A stretch of DNA of 64,000 bases from Bacteroidota bacterium (GCA_023430465.1 JAEZAM010000103.1:1-64000); one strand, 5' to 3'. Numbered from the stretch's first letter, positions 43,908-52,497 are shown. The notes: generated by a model from the letters alone, not told the origin. Made by a program: numbers and translations.

Positions 43908-44756
43908 ATGGAAGAACAATACCGTCAAAGTAAGGACAGCCATTTTATCCCGATGACCTCCGTTTCTGCTGGCAAGCAACGCGAGGCCGCACCGGGTGTG
44001 TTTTATTATACCAACCCGATCGTGAATGTCATTATGATCGGCGAGGCGAATTCACCTGGCTGGGTACTTGTCGATGCTGGTATGCCAGGCTCCGGCAGCA
44101 AGATCATGGATGTGGTGAAGGAGCGTTTTCCCGATCATCCCGTGCCTTCCGCTATCATACTTACTCATGGCCACTTTGACCATGTTGGCGGCATCGTACA
44201 CCTGCTGGAGAACTGGGGTGTACCCGTGTATGCACATCCGCTTGAGTTTCCTTACCTCACGGGCTTACAGGCATATCCCGAACCAGACCCGACTGTAGAA
44301 GGCGGGCTGCTGGCAAAGATATCATCCATCTATCCGCATGAGCCTGTAGATATAAAAAATGCGTTACTGCCTTTGCCAACCGATGGTACCGTACCCGGCC
44401 TGGCGGGCTGGCGCTGGATCCATACACCCGGCCATAGCCCCGGCCATACGGCCTTCTTCCGGGAATCTGATAGGGTATTAATTGCAGGTGACGCGTTCGT
44501 CACCGTGAGGCAGGATTCCCTGTACAAAGTACTGATCCAGGAAAAAGAAGTAAACGGACCACCCCGCTACCTGACGACCGACTGGCAGGCCGCAAAAGAA
44601 TCCGTGCAACAACTTCATGCATTGAACCCGGCGGTAGCCATTACAGGTCACGGCACAGCTATGGAAGGGGAGGAACTGAGCTCAGAGCTTGCTGACCTCG
44701 CTCAGAATTTTGATGAGCTCGCAATACCTCAGCATGGTAAATACGTACCAAAGTAA
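43908..44756 (+). CDS. MBL-fold metallo-hydrolase
   Basis: A 282-aa metallo-beta-lactamase-fold hydrolase. Metal ligands are visible in LTHGHFDHVGG (His87, His89, Asp91, His92), HTPGHSPGHTAF (later His) and LIAGDAFV (bridging Asp), with the final His in ITGHGTAM. The fold acts on many substrates, including glyoxalase II-type thioesters and lactones; nothing points to one. No signal peptide. The preceding 154 bp hold no recognisable feature. Confidence 0.9.
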   Translation: MEEQYRQSKDSHFIPMTSVSAGKQREAAPGVFYYTNPIVNVIMIGEANSPGWVLVDAGMPGSGSKIMDVVKERFPDHPVPSAIILTHGHFDHVGGIVHLLENWGVPVYAHPLEFPYLTGLQAYPEPDPTVEGGLLAKISSIYPHEPVDIKNALLPLPTDGTVPGLAGWRWIHTPGHSPGHTAFFRESDRVLIAGDAFVTVRQDSLYKVLIQEKEVNGPPRYLTTDWQAAKESVQQLHALNPAVAITGHGTAMEGEELSSELADLAQNFDELAIPQHGKYVPK

Positions 44757-44864
44757 TCGCTACCGATGTGCGAAGTGAGGAAGATGTCGCACCGTATTTT
44801 CCGGTCAAATTCGTGACTGAAATTAACTTTTTGCTTAGGCGCCGACCCTCACCGCTGGTAATTA

Positions 44865-45956
44865 ATGACTATTTTAGCAACGGAAGGCCGGTCTATGCAA
44901 CATCCTCAATCCCTACATACTACTTCATCACAGGAAGACCGGCTTCAGTTACTCTCTTTCGCCACCCGCGAAGGTATTTGGGAATATGACTTTGAAACGG
45001 GCCAGGCATTTTATAACCAGGGTATGGAGGAGTTGTTTGGCTATACGGCGGCTGAGATGGCCGATAACAACGAATGGTGGCGCAGCAACATTCATCCGCA
45101 GGATAAGAAGCGGATCATCTCATCCATGGATGATCTTCTAAAAGGTGATAAGACGGTCTGGTGGGGAAAATACCAATTCCTTTGCAGGAACGGCAGCTAT
45201 AAGCTCATCGTTGACCGGCTGTTTGTAGTGCGTAATCCAGATGGACAACCGCTACGACTCATCGGCACGATGCAGGACATGAGCGAACTCGCCACGCTGC
45301 AGGAAGAACTGGAACATATCAGCCGCACGCACAGGCGGGCGATGGTGAAGGCCATTTTTCTTGCAGAAGAAAAAGAACGGCATAGCATCAGCGAAGAGCT
45401 GCATGAAAATATCAACCAGGTGCTTGCTGCGATCAACATGCACATTTCACAGGTAAAGCAATATACAACCGAAGAAGGATTACACTGGATAAAAGACGCA
45501 CAGGAGCTGTTGCTCGATTCCATTTCGGGGATACGATCCATCTCAAAGCGTTTATCGCCGATCATCCTTACTTCGCTCGGGTTGCCGACTGCCTTTGATG
45601 AATTACTTTCCACGCTGCAGGAAAATATGCCGGTCAAATACTCAATCCGTGTGGATGATGAGGTATTGTCATTGATCGACACCCGCATGCAAACAGTTTT
45701 CTATCGCATAGCGGAAACGCAGGTGATGAATATCCTCCGGCATTCGTCCGCCACCAGCGTGGCGATAGTGATGACAGTAGAGAACGAACGGGTCCACATG
45801 TCCATCACGGACAACGGAGACGGAGTTGATCTCAAGAATCTCGAGTACGGCCGGGGCTTTTCGATCATCCAGGAAAGGGCCGAGGCTTTCGGTGGTAGTT
45901 TCAAACTGCAGAGCACACCGGGTAAAAAGGGTTTTACGATGGAAGTGATAATCTGA
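44865..45956 (+). CDS. PAS-domain sensor histidine kinase (HisKA_3 type), orphan
   Basis: A 363-aa soluble kinase. One PAS domain lies at about residues 25-135 (GIWEYDFETGQAFYNQGMEELFGYTAAEM ... WGKYQFLCRNGSYKLIVDR). The dimerisation/phosphoacceptor segment is FLAEEKERHSISEELHENINQVLAAI with His in ELHENI, followed by a HATPase domain (RIAETQVMNILRHSSATSVAIVM, ITDNGDGVDL, GFSIIQERAEAFGG). It lacks membrane helices, so it senses a cytoplasmic signal. No response regulator is adjacent. Start at 44865 or 44895 (MQHPQ). Confidence 0.9.
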   Translation: MTILATEGRSMQHPQSLHTTSSQEDRLQLLSFATREGIWEYDFETGQAFYNQGMEELFGYTAAEMADNNEWWRSNIHPQDKKRIISSMDDLLKGDKTVWWGKYQFLCRNGSYKLIVDRLFVVRNPDGQPLRLIGTMQDMSELATLQEELEHISRTHRRAMVKAIFLAEEKERHSISEELHENINQVLAAINMHISQVKQYTTEEGLHWIKDAQELLLDSISGIRSISKRLSPIILTSLGLPTAFDELLSTLQENMPVKYSIRVDDEVLSLIDTRMQTVFYRIAETQVMNILRHSSATSVAIVMTVENERVHMSITDNGDGVDLKNLEYGRGFSIIQERAEAFGGSFKLQSTPGKKGFTMEVII

Positions 45957-46071
45957 GTGCGGAGAGCGGTGTGCGGAGTGCGCAGTGAGCAAGAGATTCG
46001 CAAACAACATCTTAAAAGTTTTCCACACTCCACCCTCCGCACTCCACACTCTGACAGGGTTTGCGTGAAGC
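45955..46071. repeat. Inverted repeat of GAGTGCGGA units plus a GCGTGAAG half-site
   Basis: Left arm GAGTGCGGAGAGCGGTGTGC with GGAGTGCGCAGTG (45955-45990); right arm CACACTCCACCCTCCGCACTCC (46024-46052). The first bases are inside the kinase stop codon. TTTGCGTGAAGC at about 46060-46071 resembles the end of the other repeat family. A related stretch is at 21684-21712. Confidence 0.7.
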
Positions 46072-46095
46072 TGCTAAAAATCGTAGTTTCAGCAA

Positions 46096-46941
46096 ATGAA
46101 GCCACTGCTCTTATTTACCCTCCTCTTAGGCCATCAATTCGCCATCAGCCAGGACAGCATTGTAGTACCACTTTGGAAAAATGGTCCGCCGGGTTTTGAA
46201 GCCCGCCGTCATGAAAAAGAATTGGCCAAAGACTGGTGGGTGAAGAACATCCATAATCCTTCGATCACTGTGTTCCGCGCACCTGCAGATATCGCAACGG
46301 GTGCGGCTATGCTGATCTGCCCAGGCGGTGGGCATCGGGCACTTGTATTCAATTCGGAAGGCAGGGATGCCGCAAAATATCTTAATAGTATTGGTATAAC
46401 GGCCATCGTACTGAAGTACAGGTTGTTTCGCGAAGAGGGTTCACCTTATACAGAAGAACATACACGGCAGGATGTGTTTCGCGCTATGCGTGTTGCAAAG
46501 AGCAGGGCAGGAGAGTGGAACATAGATACCGCACGATTGGGCATCATGGGTTTTTCAGCCGGTGGAGAACTCGCAGGATGGCTGTCTTATAACACAGGAA
46601 AAGATTATGTTGTCACGAATGATGTCATCGATAAAATAAGTGCCCAACCTGCATTCCAGGTGCTGGTATACCCCGGACCACTTGTTGTGCCTGAAAAAAT
46701 CACCTCAGCCGCACCTGCCTCGCTGCTGGTCGCTGCAAATGATGATACCTGCTGTTCCGAACCGATTGTAAAATTATTGCAACTTCACCGACAGGCCCGT
46801 GTACCAGTTGAAGTGCACATGTATGCAAAAGGGGATCATGCCTTCAACATGGGAAAGCGAACAAAATTACAAAGCATCCGTTCCTGGCCCGCCCGCATGA
46901 AAGAGTGGCTGGATGATAACGGGTTCTCCCGGCCTCAATAA
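46096..46941 (+). CDS. Secreted alpha/beta hydrolase, esterase-like
   Basis: A 281-aa exported hydrolase (signal MKPLLLFTLLLGHQFAISQ). The oxyanion region is ICPGGGHRAL, the nucleophile elbow GFSAGGELAG, the acid Asp in LLVAANDDTCC and the catalytic His in KGDHAFNMG. This layout matches BD-FAE/acetyl-xylan-esterase-like enzymes of Bacteroidota that remove acyl groups from plant glycans. No glycan-degradation locus is next to it, so the substrate stays open. Confidence 0.87.
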   Translation: MKPLLLFTLLLGHQFAISQDSIVVPLWKNGPPGFEARRHEKELAKDWWVKNIHNPSITVFRAPADIATGAAMLICPGGGHRALVFNSEGRDAAKYLNSIGITAIVLKYRLFREEGSPYTEEHTRQDVFRAMRVAKSRAGEWNIDTARLGIMGFSAGGELAGWLSYNTGKDYVVTNDVIDKISAQPAFQVLVYPGPLVVPEKITSAAPASLLVAANDDTCCSEPIVKLLQLHRQARVPVEVHMYAKGDHAFNMGKRTKLQSIRSWPARMKEWLDDNGFSRPQ

Positions 46942-47084
46942 GGTTGAGGCTGAGTTTGAGGTTGAGGTTGAGGTTGAGGCTAAGGTTGAGGCTAAGATTA
47001 ATTTTGACAATTCCCCGCAATCTTTCGGCACGTTAAGGGAGCGAACGGTAATGAATTTCCACCTTAACCTCAACCTTAACCTAA
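46942..47084. repeat. Hexamer GTTGAG tandem repeat with inverted partner
   Basis: GGTTGAGGCTGAGTTTGAGG then repeated GTTGAG units at 46942-46996; the opposite arm ACCTTAACCTCAACCTTAAC at 47061-47084. Together they fill the gap between two convergent genes and run from just after one stop codon to just before the other. A single-arm relative is at 21936-21953. Confidence 0.75.
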
Positions 47085-47085
47085 A

Positions 47086-48012
47086 TCAGTAAGGATAAAG
47101 CCCCGTCACCGAACCACCCGACGGGCCCGTCCAGGTAATGCGGAGATAGTAACTCCCATTGCCAGGACAGGATGTGACCGCGCCCTGGTTATTCAATCCA
47201 AACAGCACCGTGCCGCTGAATCCTGCAGACTGGTATAGCAACGCACCACTGGTGATGCGAAAGTTACAATCCTGCCGGATCACGACCGGGCTGGTTGAAG
47301 ATGTTGTAAAGCTGGCACCGAAGCGGTTTGTGCCCCACTCAGCAATATTGTCAACGCCACCTGCGCTGTGTATACCGCGACTTGAAACGACGACACCATT
47401 CTGGTAAGTAAACGTACGCTCTTTCGCTACGTTCCACGTACGTTGGGTGTTATCATCAAAGGTCACCTGCAGGCCATTGCTCTCAACGCGATGCACAATA
47501 GAGGGCAGGGTAGCGAGTTGGATCATCAACCCGCCGCTCACGTTCGTGTAGGTCTGCGTGCCGTTTATGGTTATACTCTTCGCGTCAGCGGTACGCGTGA
47601 TCTTGAAGTTTTGAAAAGATACAATGATCACCGCACCCGGGTTTCTCCAGCGGGTGTTGGCATTGACTGAAATAACGATCACACCGGTTCTTGTAGTTCC
47701 ATTGTTGCACGCATTGCTTCCATCGTATGTCAGGGTGAGTGTGCGGACATTGTTGGCACTGTCGAGAACGATAGCAGCATCACAGATAATACCAAGTATC
47801 TCCTGCCCACGACCAGCGATGGGAACAGCAGCTTCCAGGGCCAGGTTTATGTCCGCTCCGGCTGCGTCCATACTTGCAGAAAAATTGTTCTGATCGTCCA
47901 CCTGGGCTTTCGCCTGGGTATCCATGATGAGTTCTTCGATCTTATCCCGGCTGCAGGACACAGCCAACGCAGCGATAGCGATAATCGATACAAGAAACGA
48001 ATTTTTGAACAT
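47086..48012 (-). CDS. Lipoprotein, beta-rich, unknown function
   Basis: A 308-aa lipoprotein (signal MFKNSFLVSIIAIAALAVSC, lipobox Cys20). The body is a long series of beta strands, e.g. RTLTLTYDGSNACNNGTTRTGVIVISV, AVIIVSFQNFKITRTADAKSITINGTQTYTN, RTFTYQNGVVVSSRGI, and ends SYYLRITWTGPSGGSVTGLYPY. Alternating strands and paired Cys residues suggest a folded beta-sandwich or adhesin-like domain. Start 48012 is chosen for the lipobox; the frame extends to 48120. No family recognised. Confidence 0.65.
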   Translation of the reverse strand: MFKNSFLVSIIAIAALAVSCSRDKIEELIMDTQAKAQVDDQNNFSASMDAAGADINLALEAAVPIAGRGQEILGIICDAAIVLDSANNVRTLTLTYDGSNACNNGTTRTGVIVISVNANTRWRNPGAVIIVSFQNFKITRTADAKSITINGTQTYTNVSGGLMIQLATLPSIVHRVESNGLQVTFDDNTQRTWNVAKERTFTYQNGVVVSSRGIHSAGGVDNIAEWGTNRFGASFTTSSTSPVVIRQDCNFRITSGALLYQSAGFSGTVLFGLNNQGAVTSCPGNGSYYLRITWTGPSGGSVTGLYPY

Positions 48013-48153
48013 AAAGTTTGTTTGGGTAAGGTTTCCGGGCCGGGCCCATGATTCCAAAAAACGGTGCGTTGGTAAATTTATTGCAGTATGCCAACCGCAG
48101 CTTACGTTCTGGCTGGGCATACCAGTAATTCTCCCAAACTCACAGCGGACATT

Positions 48154-48161
48154 TACCTTTG
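48154..48161 (+). promoter_or_regulatory. Candidate -7 box TACCTTTG before the mutarotase gene
   Basis: Exact TAnnTTTG match ending 16 bp before ATG 48178; no convincing -33 element. Confidence 0.4.
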
Positions 48162-48177
48162 GTGTTCAACATCAGCT

Positions 48178-49038
48178 ATGATCACGATCAGTAATGAAAC
48201 CTGCACCGCAACCTTTCTTGAAAAGGGCGCAGAACTACGCAGCCTCCGTTATGCCGATACAGAGTATATGTGGCAGGCCGGTGAAGCCTGGCCTAAAACC
48301 TCTCCTATATTGTTTCCCATTGTGGGAACGTTGAAAAACGGACACTACCTGCACAAGGGTGTTCCTTACCAGCTCGGCAGGCATGGCTTTGCCCGCGAGC
48401 GCGAATTCGTTGTTACAGAGCAGACCGGCAGTTGCGTCTGCTTCACCCTCATGAGTGATGATGACACGCTGAAACATTTCCCGTTTCCCTTCCGGCTGGA
48501 TATCATCTATAGCCTGGAAAAACAAACGCTCCATATCAGCTATCGCGTGGTGAACACCGGCACATCCACCATGTATTTTTCGATCGGCGGACATCCTGCT
48601 TTTCGTGTACCACTGGAAGATTCCCTGGATTACGAAGATTATGCCCTTCATTTTAACCAATTGGAGAATGCAAAACGCTATCCCATTTCTCCGGATGGAC
48701 TGATCATGAAAGAGCCCGTAACCTGCCTGGATCAAACACAGTTATTGCCGTTGAAAAAAAGCCTGTTCTACAAAGACGCACTCGTGTTTAAACAGCTTCA
48801 GTCTGACCAGGTATCCCTCAAAACCGGCAGGGGTAACCGAGGACTGACAGCCTACTTTGCAGGTTTTCCATACATGGGAATATGGGCAGTAAAAGACGCC
48901 GATTTTGTTTGCATCGAACCCTGGAGGGGCATTGCAGATGGCGTTGATGCGGGCGGCGAGATATCGGATAAGGAAGGAATCATGATCCTGCAAGCCCAGG
49001 GGGAATGGGAGCAGGGATGGAGCATTGAGTTGTTCTGA
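48178..49038 (+). CDS. Aldose 1-epimerase family protein (mutarotase-like)
   Basis: A 286-aa beta-sandwich sugar epimerase. Visible family patterns are MITISNETCTATFLEKGAELRSLRYADTEYMWQ, PILFPIVGTLKNGHYLHKGVPYQLGRHGFARER (conserved His of HGFAR), SIGGHPAFRVPLED (second His) and GIWAVKDADFVCIEPWRGIAD (Glu). Such proteins interconvert anomers of hexoses or bind sugar 6-phosphates. Start at ATG 48178 removes a 30-residue extension unlike the family. Confidence 0.88.
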   Translation: MITISNETCTATFLEKGAELRSLRYADTEYMWQAGEAWPKTSPILFPIVGTLKNGHYLHKGVPYQLGRHGFAREREFVVTEQTGSCVCFTLMSDDDTLKHFPFPFRLDIIYSLEKQTLHISYRVVNTGTSTMYFSIGGHPAFRVPLEDSLDYEDYALHFNQLENAKRYPISPDGLIMKEPVTCLDQTQLLPLKKSLFYKDALVFKQLQSDQVSLKTGRGNRGLTAYFAGFPYMGIWAVKDADFVCIEPWRGIADGVDAGGEISDKEGIMILQAQGEWEQGWSIELF

Positions 49039-49135
49039 CACGGGTAAGTACCATTCATCCCGCCAGTTTGCAGTTCATTCATCACCTGCGGGATGATCCG
49101 ATCAGGTCACGTAGTTTTATTCCATAACCAACCGC

Positions 49136-50125
49136 ATGTTCCCGGCTGTACATTTATTTGCCATATACCTTACCTGCATCATAGCAGGCGGTATAACCGC
49201 GCCGGCGGACAATCCCTCACCATACCAACCGATTGTTAACGCCCGTTTCCCCGATGCAGGGGGAGACCCGGTTGTATCCACCGATTCAGCGCTTTGTACC
49301 ATTCCATTCAGTCGCGCAGGCAACCTCATCGTCATTCGCGCGCAGGTAGATGCAACGGTCGGCAACTTTATACTTGACACCGGTGCCCCGGGGCTGATAC
49401 TCAACATGACTTATTTCCGGGATTATCCTTCCACGGCAGAGCAGGATGAAGCCGGAGGCATTACCGGGGCCACCATTACCAGCAGCCCGACGGTGGTAGA
49501 TAAACTCACCTTTGGCCCGTTGAAATTTGCTAAAGTAGATGCCGCCCGGGCCAACCTTGGTCATATAGAAAACACCAAAGGCATCATCATCCATGGCCTG
49601 CTTGGCATGCAGCTTTTCCGGAGATTTGAAATGATCATTGATTACGAAAAAAACCTGTTGCATTTTCGGCTTGTAAACAGGAAAGAGGCAAAAGGCACCC
49701 GCCATCCCATGCTGGATGATACGAGCGCCTATAATATTATGCCCATCGAGCTCAAGGATAATAAACTGATGACCTATGGCGAGGTGGCAGGGAAGAAGCT
49801 GACCTTCATCGTTGATACCGGCGCCGAATCAAACGTGCTGGACAGCCGCCTGCCGGATCGTATCTTTGAGAACGTGTCCATAACGGGCAGGATCATGCTG
49901 CGCGGCAGCGGCGATGCAAAGGTCGAAGCACTATCGGGTGACATGAAAAACATGACACTTTCCGGCCGGCCAATCAGTTCATTGCCGGTGCTGGTAACTA
50001 ACCTGGAAAAAATGTGTGAGGCCTACAACGATCATTGCCTGGATGGCATGCTTGGATTTGACTTTTTATCCCTCCATAAAATTGGGTTTAACTTTGTAAC
50101 GAGGAAGATGTATATATGGAAGTGA
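49136..50125 (+). CDS. Exported retropepsin-like protein with two DTG domains
   Basis: A 329-aa protein with an N-terminal signal (MFPAVHLFAIYLTCIIAGGITA) and two successive retropepsin-like halves. The first has NFILDTGAPGLILN, the second LTFIVDTGAESNVLD, each with the catalytic Asp-Thr-Gly. Hydrophobic Gly flaps follow each (GIIIHGLLGMQLF, CLDGMLGFDFLS). Two DTG sites in one chain resemble a fused homodimer, as in pepsin-like folds. The stop codon overlaps the next start (TGATG), so it is translationally coupled to the CBM48-repeat protein. Confidence 0.83.
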   Translation: MFPAVHLFAIYLTCIIAGGITAPADNPSPYQPIVNARFPDAGGDPVVSTDSALCTIPFSRAGNLIVIRAQVDATVGNFILDTGAPGLILNMTYFRDYPSTAEQDEAGGITGATITSSPTVVDKLTFGPLKFAKVDAARANLGHIENTKGIIIHGLLGMQLFRRFEMIIDYEKNLLHFRLVNRKEAKGTRHPMLDDTSAYNIMPIELKDNKLMTYGEVAGKKLTFIVDTGAESNVLDSRLPDRIFENVSITGRIMLRGSGDAKVEALSGDMKNMTLSGRPISSLPVLVTNLEKMCEAYNDHCLDGMLGFDFLSLHKIGFNFVTRKMYIWK

Positions 50126-51579
50126 TGCGAAAAATATCGAGCCGGGTTTTGCGGACAGTTATACTGACCCTCATCTGCATGCTGGCCACCACATTCCTGC
50201 AGGCACAGCCACCGGCAAAGAAGTACACGGTCCGGAATGGCCGCATGTATATAGAACTGGGGCGGCTCTTGTCCGAACAGGCGGTGGACAGCTTCATTAC
50301 ACAGTACAGTCTTTCCGACATCGCTCTCAAACATTTTTTCAGGGGAGAAATGCTGGATTCACTGATCCGTGCGGGCTGGAAACTTGAACAGAATGATTCA
50401 TCTGTTTTTATCATCAGCAAGGCCATCGAAGGATTTGGGAAATTCGAAAACCCTTCTGATAAGATACTTGTGGCAGGGAAAAGCCAGCAGCCGCCGAATT
50501 TTCCCGTGGTCAGCAGTAACGTGCGGTATGGTTTCAATAAGTTCCGCAATAAGCTCCCGTTTGCAGAGAAAGATTCGTTCGTCACTTTTTATCTCCGCAA
50601 TTTTCTGGATGCATCCCGGGTGGTGTTAAGTGGTAGTTTCATCAATTGGTCGCCAACATCGTTACCGATGGTGAAAACAGACAGCGGGTGGATACTGACA
50701 ATTGCCCTGAAGCCTGGTAAATACTGGTATAAATTTATCATCGATGGCAACTGGAGAACCGATCCGGATAATCTTCAGAATGAGAACGACGGTTTGGGGA
50801 ACATGAATTCAGTAATGTTCAAGTCGAACCATGTATTCCAACTGGCCGGCTATGACAATGCAAGAAAGGTATATGTGGCGGGCAGCTTCAACGACTGGCG
50901 GGAGAAAGATCTGCCGATGGTGAAGACGGGTATCGGCTGGAGAGTGGCGTTGTATCTGGCCGACGGCACTCATACCTATCGGTTCATTGCCGACAACCGC
51001 TGGATGACAGATCCGGCAAATCCTGATAAACTTCCCAATGAATTCAATGATTACAACTCGGTAATTCGGTTTGGAAAGCCTTATGTGTTCCATCTTGATG
51101 GATTTACAGATGCAACAACCGTGGTATTATCGGGCTCATTCAATAACTGGCGCAGGGATGAATTGTACATGAAAAAATCCGCCACAGGATGGGATCTGCC
51201 GTATAATCTTGGGCCGGGTAACTATGAGTATAACTTCATTATAGATGGCAAACGTGCAGCATCGGGCTCCAATCCAGCGGGCCGGGGAAATTTCTTCTTC
51301 GTTATTGAACCCAACTATACGTTTCGGTTGAAAGGTTTTCCGAATGCGCGATCAGTTTATCTGGCAGGAAGTTTCAACAATTGGTCGCCGAATAGTTTTG
51401 CCATGGAGCGACAGGGAGATGAGTGGGTGTTTTCGGTACATCTGTCACCGGGCAAGCAACTTTATAAATTTGTGGTAGACGGGAAATGGATCATTGATCC
51501 CGGGAACAAGTTGTGGGAACAGAATGAACACAATACGGGAAATTCGGTGCTTTGGATAAGTGATGGACAGGTGAGATGA
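50125..51579 (+). CDS. Exported protein with four tandem CBM48/AMPK-type domains
   Basis: 484 aa with a signal peptide (MRKISSRVLRTVILTLICMLATTFLQAQ). After a ~130-residue helical N-terminal part, four repeats of about 80 residues carry the glycogen-binding signature: VVLSGSFINW (~165), VYVAGSFNDW (~248), VVLSGSFNNW (~332) and VYLAGSFNNW (~410). Each is followed by Gly-Trp, then PG.Y.YKFI.DG.W..DP. No catalytic domain is present, so it looks like a binding protein for alpha-glucans or other glycans, or a protein-protein scaffold. The start TGATG overlaps the retropepsin-like gene. ATG 50116 is an alternative. Confidence 0.85.
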   Translation: MRKISSRVLRTVILTLICMLATTFLQAQPPAKKYTVRNGRMYIELGRLLSEQAVDSFITQYSLSDIALKHFFRGEMLDSLIRAGWKLEQNDSSVFIISKAIEGFGKFENPSDKILVAGKSQQPPNFPVVSSNVRYGFNKFRNKLPFAEKDSFVTFYLRNFLDASRVVLSGSFINWSPTSLPMVKTDSGWILTIALKPGKYWYKFIIDGNWRTDPDNLQNENDGLGNMNSVMFKSNHVFQLAGYDNARKVYVAGSFNDWREKDLPMVKTGIGWRVALYLADGTHTYRFIADNRWMTDPANPDKLPNEFNDYNSVIRFGKPYVFHLDGFTDATTVVLSGSFNNWRRDELYMKKSATGWDLPYNLGPGNYEYNFIIDGKRAASGSNPAGRGNFFFVIEPNYTFRLKGFPNARSVYLAGSFNNWSPNSFAMERQGDEWVFSVHLSPGKQLYKFVVDGKWIIDPGNKLWEQNEHNTGNSVLWISDGQVR

Positions 51580-51643
51580 ATTAGACTTGCTTTAGACATT
51601 TTCTGCAATGGCAGATATCGTAACTTTATGAAAAGTTGAAGCA

Positions 51644-51877
51644 ATGGCAAAGAAATCAAATCATGTAGTACCGTTGTCTACTGGTTGGATAGTACGAAAA
51701 TCGGGATCAGTGCGAGCTTCCAGAACGTTCGATACGAAAGAAAAAGCACTTGAGTACGCACATAAACTCAGCAGAAAAGAAAAAACTGCTCTCTACATCC
51801 ATAAAAGCAACGGCATGGTTCAACACCGCAAATCTTATTCCATCGATGGAAGCCTGTCACTGGCTTCAGAGCAGTAA
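51644..51877 (+). CDS. DUF2188 family small protein
   Basis: A 77-aa basic protein, MAKKSNHVVPLSTGWIVRKSG followed by RASRTFDTKEKALEYAHKLSRKEKTALYIHK and GMVQHRKSY. The HVVP...GW.V...G..RAS..F.TK..A...A..L.......L.IH...G....R.SY pattern is that of DUF2188, a one-domain family of unknown function with a double-stranded-RNA-binding-like look. Its stop codon overlaps the start of the next gene (TAATG), so the two are translated together. The DNA here and in the next gene is richer in AT than the flanks. Confidence 0.85.
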   Translation: MAKKSNHVVPLSTGWIVRKSGSVRASRTFDTKEKALEYAHKLSRKEKTALYIHKSNGMVQHRKSYSIDGSLSLASEQ

Positions 51878-52497
51878 TGAGTTTTGACAAAAATATTTTC
51901 ATCAACTGCCCCTTTGATCAGGTTTACCGTGACACGCTGTTAAAACCAATTCTATATATTCTGATAAAGAATGGATTTTTTCCCAGAATATCATCGGAAA
52001 TATCTGATTCAGGTCAACTCAGGCTGGAGAAAATCACAGCAATAATCAAATCTTGCAGGTATAGCATTCACGATTTGTCAATAAGTAAGTCAAGTAGAGC
52101 CGGGGAATTTGCCAGGATGAACATGCCTTTTGAATTAGGAATAGATTATGGCTTGCGAAATAGTGGTCTGGCAAGATTCAGACAAAAGCAATTTTTAATA
52201 TTGGAAGCAGTCAAATACGACTATTTGAAATGCCTTTCCGATATCAGCGGTTTTGATATAAAGGATCATAACAATGAGACGCAAAGTGTATTTGACTGCT
52301 TGTATGGCTGGTTAAGTGAAACACTAAAGATATATAAACAGGATCCGCCCCGGAAAACGTTTCATGACTTCCTTGATTTTAATAGAAAGTTATTTGATGA
52401 AAAGTTGCAAGTGTTTAAGTCGGAAGAATTGGCCAGAGACTATATCGAGAAAATTAGTATCCCGGAATATATTCACGAGATTCGGGATCGCTGCTGA
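51877..52497 (+). CDS. TIR/deoxyribosyltransferase-like protein, candidate nucleotide-acting effector
   Basis: 206 aa beginning MSFDKNIFINCPFDQVYRDTLLKPILYILIKNGFFPRISSE. The order of conserved pieces, FINCPFD, RLEKITAIIKSCRYSIHDLS and MNMPFELGIDYGLR, follows a flavodoxin-like alpha/beta fold of the TIR-like and nucleoside deoxyribosyltransferase-like group, where the Glu of ELG is the usual catalytic residue. A helical C-terminal half follows. Enzymes of this clan act on NAD or nucleosides, some in phage defence. No membrane segment or signal. Coupled to the DUF2188 gene by TAATG. The function as an effector is inference. Confidence 0.6.
   Translation: MSFDKNIFINCPFDQVYRDTLLKPILYILIKNGFFPRISSEISDSGQLRLEKITAIIKSCRYSIHDLSISKSSRAGEFARMNMPFELGIDYGLRNSGLARFRQKQFLILEAVKYDYLKCLSDISGFDIKDHNNETQSVFDCLYGWLSETLKIYKQDPPRKTFHDFLDFNRKLFDEKLQVFKSEELARDYIEKISIPEYIHEIRDRC

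Noticed and set aside
46942..47084. CRISPR-like array
   Set aside because: Units are 6 bp in tandem without spacers, and no cas gene is present.
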